This document shows, one piece after another, positions 60,301 to 64,000 of a stretch of 64,000 nucleotides of DNA (positions within the stretch are counted from its first letter, which is position 1; each line of letters begins with the position of its first letter). Under the pieces are notes generated by a model. The model ran no database searches, was not told where the DNA came from, and saw only the letters and a program-made list of their open reading frames with translations. The translations under genes were made by a program, and so were the position numbers. The DNA is taken from NCBI GenBank assembly GCA_014841835.1, contig JACYUQ010000004.1, forward strand, positions 558,001-622,000. The letters run 5' to 3'. The DNA is from Oxalobacteraceae sp. CFBP 13730. Lineage in GTDB: Bacteria > Pseudomonadota > Gammaproteobacteria > Burkholderiales > Burkholderiaceae_D.

Positions 60301-62611
60301 TGGCGCGACCACGCCGTGGATGACGGAAGCATTGCCCACCGTACTGCCCGAACGCCTGTTCGACAATGGCATCGGCGGCTTCACGCCGGATGGCCGCGAG
60401 TACGAGGTGCGCAGCAGCGCCGCCGTGCCGGTGCCGCAGGCGCCCTGGGCCAACCTGCTGGCCAATCCCGGCTTTGGATCGGAGCTCTCGGAACGGGGCC
60501 ATGCGGTCACCTGGAGTGGCACCCGCGCTGCGCGCTTGAGCGCCGGCAGCGACGATGTCGCACCGCAGGATGGCGAAGCGTTCTACCTGCGCGACGAGGA
60601 CAGCGGCGCATTCTGGTCGCCCACGCCGTGGCCGGCGCCATCGGCGGAACCGTATGTCACCCGCCATGGTGTCGGTTACACCGTGTTCGAGCACGGCGCG
60701 CACGGCATCCATTCGGCTCTGCGCTGCTTCGTGGCGCCGGATGCACCCATCAAATACAGCGTGCTCCGGCTGCGCAACGACAGCGATGCGCCGCGCCGCC
60801 TGAGCGTAACGGGCTTCGTCGCGTGGCAGCTCGATGCGATCGACGCCACACCCGGCCTGCAGATCGTCACCGGCATCGATCTGGCCAGCGGCGCGCTGTT
60901 CGCGCGCAATGCGTTCAGCGACGACTTCCGCGACCAGGTGGGGTTCTTCCATGTCGACGCCGAAGACGTCGCCGCAACCTGCGACCGCGACGAATTCATC
61001 GGCCATCAGGGCAGCATCGCGCAACCGGCGGCGCTGGGGCGCAGCAGCCTGTCCGGCGCCAGCGGGGCAGGGCGTGCACCGTGCGCGGCCTTGCAGGTGC
61101 CAGTCACGCTGGCGCCGGGCGAAGAGCGCGAACTGGTGTTCGTGCTGGGCGTGGCCGGTCCCGGCACGCTTGACGCCAGCCGCGAGGTGCAACTGCACGG
61201 TGGCGCGCGCGCTGCCACCGCCGCGTGGGAGCGCCTGCGCACCTGGTGGGACGGCACGCTGGGCGCGGTCGAATTGCGCTCACCCGATGCATCATTCGAC
61301 CTGCGTGTGAATACCTGGCTGCCGTACCAGGCGATCAGCGCGGCGTGGGGTGAGCGCTGTCCTGCCACGCGCCTGCAGTCGCTGCTGGCCAGCGTGCATG
61401 CCCGGCCCGAACTGCTGCGCAACGCGTTGCTGCAGGCAGCGCGCGACTTCGCCACGGCGCAGTCCAATCTGCCGTCGCCCGTGGTCGACGACTTCCTGTG
61501 GCTGCCGTACGCGCTGACGCACTACCTGGCCGTGACCGCCGACGATGCGCTGCTGGCCGTACTGCCATTCGGCGCCGATCCGGGCGACGCAACGCGGCTG
61601 GTCGCCGGGGATGACCTGTACCAGCACTGCGTGCACGGTCTGCGCGGCTGCCTGCGTTTCGGCCAGCGCGGCCTGCCGCTGGCGGCGGCGCGCCTGCATG
61701 ACGATGACGTCACGGGCCGTGTCGAAAGCGTGCGCACGGGCTTTTTCATGGCGACCGTGCTGCAGCGCTTCGCCGAGGTGGCAGACCGGCGTGGCGACTT
61801 CGGTTTTGCCACCACCTGCCGCGGCGCCGCGCTGGCGCTCAGGGCGCAGTGCGAAGAACATGGCTGGGACGGCGACTGGTACCGCTGGACGTGGCTGGAC
61901 AGCCGCAATGCGCTTGGCTCGATCGCCAACGCCGCCTGCCGCGTCGAGTTGTCGACCCAGGGCTGGGCAGTGCAGGCCGACGCCGAACACGGTGCAGCAG
62001 CGCTGCGCGCCGCAGCGCTGCGCCTGGTCGACGAGGCGCACGGCGTCACGCTGCTGTGCGATCCGGCGGTCGACGGGCACTGGAGTGAGCGCGTGGTGGC
62101 CAGTCCAGGCCAGGATCATGGCGCGGTGGCGCTGGCAGCGACCGGGTTTGCGCGGCTGGGCGACGCCGGCCGCGCGTGGCAGCTGGCCGGGATGCTCGAT
62201 CCGCTGGCACCGACCCTGGCGCCGGACCGGATGGCCGATGGCGCTGCGCCGCCGTACTTCCTTACTGGCGGCGTGCGCACGGTGGCGCCGCACATCGGCC
62301 GCGCCATCGGCGGCGTGCACACTGCCGCCGCCGGGGCCACCTGGCTGCTGGCGCTCGAGGCGCTGCTGGGCGTGGCGCGCAACGGTGCGCGCCTGCACCT
62401 GACGCCGCACCTGGCGCCTGGCTGGGCCGGTTTCAGTCTGCGCTACCGCTATCACAGCGCGATCTACGAGATCACGGTGCATGCGGGCGACGGCATGGAA
62501 GGCTTGCTGCTCGATGGCCAGCCGTGTCCTGACTGGACGTTCGAACTGCAGGATGACCGGCGCGATCACCGGGTGGAATTGTGGATCGCGGGGACGCCGG
62601 CCGGCGCGTAG
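54359..62611 (+). CDS. Cyclic beta-1,2-glucan synthase (NdvB) homologue with eroded motifs
   Basis: About 2,750 residues (up to 2,798 if an upstream GTG at 54215 is used; the TTG at 54359, just before VKNHNLPAGQ, is preferred but weakly supported). The NdvB layout is recognisable: hydrophobic segments at about 430-500, 820-870 and 950-990, a GT84-like region, a glycoamylase-like region (WGFSPSRCNA, then VVRAYAAHHQAMTLLALARH), and C-terminal GH94-like parts (GWDGDWYRWTWLD). Key motifs differ from active enzymes: the expected DADT is LDANAGLPRD (at about 56192), the RW motif near 56570 reads LRRHRAVRAAW, and the GH94 DWNDG reads LHDDDV (about 61693). The frame is intact over 8 kb, so the gene is under selection. 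Function uncertain. Confidence 0.8.
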   Translation: MNVKNHNLPAGQRTPHDAARATGDDAPWRAAPPGALQRAEHARQLAARHVLQPTTAGKGGAKALRALLGANADAIAASCDALDQAARAGFALPPAGARLLDQHHLLDAQVRLARDGLRPGAAVLPTLAPDGAVRAWRLVLDVVAHGDGRIDGEELALFVGAYQESALLRIAELDALPALLRLALIDNLRRLAARAARACAAHEQAADWTVRLLDTAETRPGDLILLVADMMRSVEASDSFIAELARRLHGRGGAVTQVLDWLDARLADTDTSIAQHTQREHSEQTEDAISAGNTLASLRLLGGIDWRAFAETHGAVDALLRTDPDGSYAAMDGATRDSYRHAIARRARAGKVDEVEVARDALTLAGTHRAPGEGGLDVRTRHVGHYLPALANRAPVAARIGATAVLLLLVTAAILVHARQGDASAWLLALIGLLALPGASALSLSLVRMMERWRTLPATMPRMNFSAGIPDACRTVVAVCAQTGDAAAIERLRAELEVRYLGNRDPNLRFCLLLDLPDAASATLPADDALLAQASAAIDALNARYGHADTGPFMLLVRARTWSIDQQAWIGQERQRGQIADLNAWLCGARERFLLAAGNTGAGTAMRYVIALDANAGLPRDAARSLVAAMAHPLHQPLQDDSGRVLEGHGMLLPARGPAPPGHRAPRFARMGGAAQAASHGWVAIHDVDAWRRACGDVLHDDGRALPGPVERDRLRAGRVADVRVNALRAPTYGEYMLRRHRAVRAAWQSAHRLGRGPDGLKHAHARWTLFDALRASLVAPASLALLILCWSLLAAPVFWTAAVLGIVFVPALVGMLVALGDRPLDAPWRQHLDGWARGARVTLTRSALWAAFLPHAALVDAHALVRGLWRRHVTQRGLLDTQAGAAPGRSLEINGRAMWFPPLLAMATAMLVSFANPYAVFATAPLLLVWFLSPVLAWWTSQVTRRSVRLAPAQDGFLRALARRTWGFFERHGADGHGLAPHAVLEHPEPTVDARVSPDGIGLGLLATLSARDFGFLPLGGLLERSERTFASLALLERWNGHLLHWYDGATLAPLEPHHVDTVASGSLVLALRTFAVGMDELLDQPIAGSAPDGIRATLLVVREHAHDAPASFVNALDEMEGALAPERCRALDTLPGLADCLRLALANAERLTASLPEDMDPALVAWVERLLANCSAQLDDLYALAPWMRAVQEYVLEASLTRIPTLRELAQLGAPATGGAGLAALVDAGRACAQERIERLAALADAARDTARMDFGALVDPATGQLATGYDVRDKRLDRDSCDLLAAASRMASFAAVAQDQLPQQHWWSLGRPLRMAGTNTLLLSRRGAMADLLAPQLWMPGWRDTLLDAAARALVRAQVAHAKARDVLWGFSPSRCNAVDAAARYRSGQFGLPAAALQRLRDDDLVAAPYAAALALGVTPVLASTNLRAFVAQGMLGELGLYESLDYAPARLPQGERQVVVRAYAAHHQAMTLLALARHLLGEPMQRRFCRDPEFRAALPLLQEPVPVYGAAPERRYTGAATASQGVTARPYARVIGSEPPALPEVQLLSNGRYHLVVASDGTGASRWDDKQITRTGSGETGLTCHVRDVASGQVWPDLLPESERETVFSEGRASVRCLGSGLAVHTDIVVAPDDDVELRRIRIVNQGLQPLTLELTSSVALAGPALEPGGRSHVMIEFDAANDSLLCVTAADAPVVMHRMAVRDIAPAVTLETDRARFIGRGHDLRAPQAIGAGGALPGLVAEPDEALLALRRTVTLAPQQEITVDLVLGVAASRAMARELAARYSAGHAVDRAIDAAWTQAQAFLRRMDVSEADAQLCNRLAGCLLQPVPALRADPAVIARNARGRADLLACGIDGVQPVLLLQLADGPDTGLARQVLQAHTYWRNRGFAVDLLVLCDSRAVREGLMTLAMALVDPDTFDAPGGVHLLLREDVAQEDRILLRSSASVLLLSGRGDLADQLRRAARPGAALPSPLVAGATTPWMTEALPTVLPERLFDNGIGGFTPDGREYEVRSSAAVPVPQAPWANLLANPGFGSELSERGHAVTWSGTRAARLSAGSDDVAPQDGEAFYLRDEDSGAFWSPTPWPAPSAEPYVTRHGVGYTVFEHGAHGIHSALRCFVAPDAPIKYSVLRLRNDSDAPRRLSVTGFVAWQLDAIDATPGLQIVTGIDLASGALFARNAFSDDFRDQVGFFHVDAEDVAATCDRDEFIGHQGSIAQPAALGRSSLSGASGAGRAPCAALQVPVTLAPGEERELVFVLGVAGPGTLDASREVQLHGGARAATAAWERLRTWWDGTLGAVELRSPDASFDLRVNTWLPYQAISAAWGERCPATRLQSLLASVHARPELLRNALLQAARDFATAQSNLPSPVVDDFLWLPYALTHYLAVTADDALLAVLPFGADPGDATRLVAGDDLYQHCVHGLRGCLRFGQRGLPLAAARLHDDDVTGRVESVRTGFFMATVLQRFAEVADRRGDFGFATTCRGAALALRAQCEEHGWDGDWYRWTWLDSRNALGSIANAACRVELSTQGWAVQADAEHGAAALRAAALRLVDEAHGVTLLCDPAVDGHWSERVVASPGQDHGAVALAATGFARLGDAGRAWQLAGMLDPLAPTLAPDRMADGAAPPYFLTGGVRTVAPHIGRAIGGVHTAAAGATWLLALEALLGVARNGARLHLTPHLAPGWAGFSLRYRYHSAIYEITVHAGDGMEGLLLDGQPCPDWTFELQDDRRDHRVELWIAGTPAGA

Positions 62612-62824
62612 GGCCAGGGGCGGTGCGGGGCCGCACGGCCATCGCTGCGCCGGGCGTGGCAGCCCAGCCACAGCGGGTGGCAAAATCGCGGGGCGTGCTG
62701 GCCGGCGGCGCAGCACGTATTGGCTGGCGCTATATAATTCGGGAACGGCAGCCGATCGCCGCTGATCTTCTCTTATTGAACACCGATCGCGCTTGCCGCG
62801 CCCGGCCCTGACACTGACGATTGC

Positions 62825-63979
62825 ATGACACTAGCCACTGACCAGAATGTTGACCGCCACGGGATTTCGCCTACCGGGTTGCAATTCATTTCCATCCGCG
62901 ACGCCGTCATGGATCGCTGGGAACGGGAAGTGCGTGCACGCGTCGAAGGCGCCCGGAATCTGCTGCGGCCAGTGTTGACCAACACGCTGCCGGCATTTTT
63001 TGACAATATCGCCGAAGCCCTGAGCCCGGACCACCCGCGCACGCAGGCGGTAAGCGGCAACAATTCAGCCAGTGTCCACGGGACCGAGCGGGCCCGCATG
63101 ACCCCGTTCGGCCCTGATCAGGTGGTCCACGAATACCAGATCCTGCGCGAGTCGATTGCGGTCGTGGCCAAAGGCAGGGTGTCCCTGGACGACGACCACT
63201 GGCGCATCATCGACGCGTCGATCAATGCCGCCATGCGCGAGGCCGTGCGCTCGTTTACGCAGATCCACGAAGATCTGCGGCACAAGATGGCGGCCGCCCT
63301 GTCGCACGACATGCGCACGCCGTTGTCGGTGGTTTCGCATGGCGCGCAGCTCATGTCGATGACGGCCGACTGGTCGCAGGTAAAGAACATCGCTGCCCGC
63401 ATCGGCACCAACGCCGACCGGCTCAACGAGATGATGGCCGAACTGCTCGACGCCCTGACGTTCCAGGGCGCGGCGAAGATCCCGCTGCATCTGTCGCACT
63501 TCGATATCCTGGGACTGACGCGCGAACTGGGCGAGCAATATGCGCATGGCCCGCATGGCACGCAGGTCGTCGTCGACGTGGCCGGCGAGCCGGTCACCGG
63601 CCACTGGTGCCGCGCTTCGCTGTGGCGTGCACTGGAAAACCTGGTCAACAATGCGATCAAGTATGGCGACGGTGGCACTGTCAGCATCCTGGCGCACCAG
63701 ACGCGCGGGCGCCTGATGCTGAGCGTTCACAACGAAGGCAATGCGATTCCCGAAGAGCAGCACAACCGGATCTTCGAGTACCTGCGCCGCGAAACGGGGC
63801 CGTTCTCGGCCACGGGCTGGGGCATCGGCCTGCCGTTCGTCAAGGCCGTGGGCGAAAGCCACGGGGGCAGCGTGTCGGTCGACAGTTCTCCTGAGCTGGG
63901 CACGACGTTCCTGATCGATATCCCCGTCGACTGCCGCCCGTTTGTGGGTGATGGCGCCCAGTGCGCCGCGTCGGCCTGA
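62825..63979 (+). CDS. Sensor histidine kinase
   Basis: The 384-residue soluble kinase has an N-terminal helical domain (about 20-135; RDAVMDRWEREVRARVEGAR, VVHEYQILRESIAVVAKG) similar to RsbRD-type sensor modules, a HisKA box AAALSHDMRTPLSVVSHGAQ, and an HATPase domain (LENLVNNAIKYGDGG, GWGIGLPFVKAVGESHGG). There are no membrane helices, so it senses a cytoplasmic signal. No response regulator is visible before the window ends. A TATAAT box lies at 62733-62738, about 90 bases upstream, with a poor -35. The 213-base gap before it holds no gene. Confidence 0.93.
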   Translation: MTLATDQNVDRHGISPTGLQFISIRDAVMDRWEREVRARVEGARNLLRPVLTNTLPAFFDNIAEALSPDHPRTQAVSGNNSASVHGTERARMTPFGPDQVVHEYQILRESIAVVAKGRVSLDDDHWRIIDASINAAMREAVRSFTQIHEDLRHKMAAALSHDMRTPLSVVSHGAQLMSMTADWSQVKNIAARIGTNADRLNEMMAELLDALTFQGAAKIPLHLSHFDILGLTRELGEQYAHGPHGTQVVVDVAGEPVTGHWCRASLWRALENLVNNAIKYGDGGTVSILAHQTRGRLMLSVHNEGNAIPEEQHNRIFEYLRRETGPFSATGWGIGLPFVKAVGESHGGSVSVDSSPELGTTFLIDIPVDCRPFVGDGAQCAASA

Positions 63980-64000
63980 TGCCACGGCAGGGCGCGCTCA

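Noticed and set aside
57695-61198. A 1,167-codon open frame antisense to the NdvB homologue
   Set aside because: It has no motifs and mirrors the codon bias of the real gene on the plus strand.

Overview
The window looks like a chromosomal segment of a GC-rich betaproteobacterium, most likely Oxalobacteraceae (Massilia/Telluria/Duganella type). This is inferred from the translation/transcription cluster order (tRNA-Tyr, -Gly, -Thr, tuf, tRNA-Trp, secE, nusG, rplKAJL, rpoBC), a PEP-CTERM secreted protein, secreted pectin-degrading enzymes, and REP-type repeats with a RAYT transposase. No database search was possible, so the genus is inference.

Layout. (1) 1-6.9 kb: the end of a class III alcohol dehydrogenase, a LysR regulator divergent from a DODA-type dioxygenase plus a DoxX protein, a RAYT transposase flanked by short repeats, then a leftward cluster for a FolM-like reductase, FolB and TtcA, and a rightward MidA-type methyltransferase. 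(2) 7-11.3 kb: a membrane-anchored J-domain protein, a receiver-TPR protein and an HDOD-GAF protein. (3) 11.3-25.8 kb: the core cluster, with a strong tRNA promoter, four tRNAs, tuf, secE, nusG, four ribosomal protein genes, rpoB and rpoC, closed by a clear intrinsic terminator. A palindromic REP pair sits between rpoB and rpoC. (4) 25.8-31.1 kb: a visibly AT-rich island holding three leftward genes, each overlapping the next by ATGA: a SAM methyltransferase, a compact SF1-type ATPase/helicase, and a 730-residue protein whose C-terminus is an AlkB-like 2OG-Fe(II) dioxygenase behind a large unknown region. This is the best candidate here for an undescribed system. (5) 31.1-42.9 kb: an isochorismatase-like hydrolase, periplasmic Cu/Zn superoxide dismutase, a pectate lyase-pectin esterase fusion, a PEP-CTERM protein, an AI-2E-type permease, an alpha/beta hydrolase, a secreted M28 peptidase and a membrane M28 relative with a damaged metal site. 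(6) 43-54.2 kb: TonB, a two-component system with its own binding protein, M14 and DUF885 peptidases, an amino-acid binding protein, an Lrp regulator and a cysteine desulfurase-rhodanese fusion. (7) 54.2-64 kb: a very large cyclic beta-1,2-glucan synthase homologue with eroded glycosyltransferase motifs, and a histidine kinase.

Most of the window is ordinary chromosome with high GC third positions. The island at 26-31 kb stands apart in base composition, codon use and gene content.
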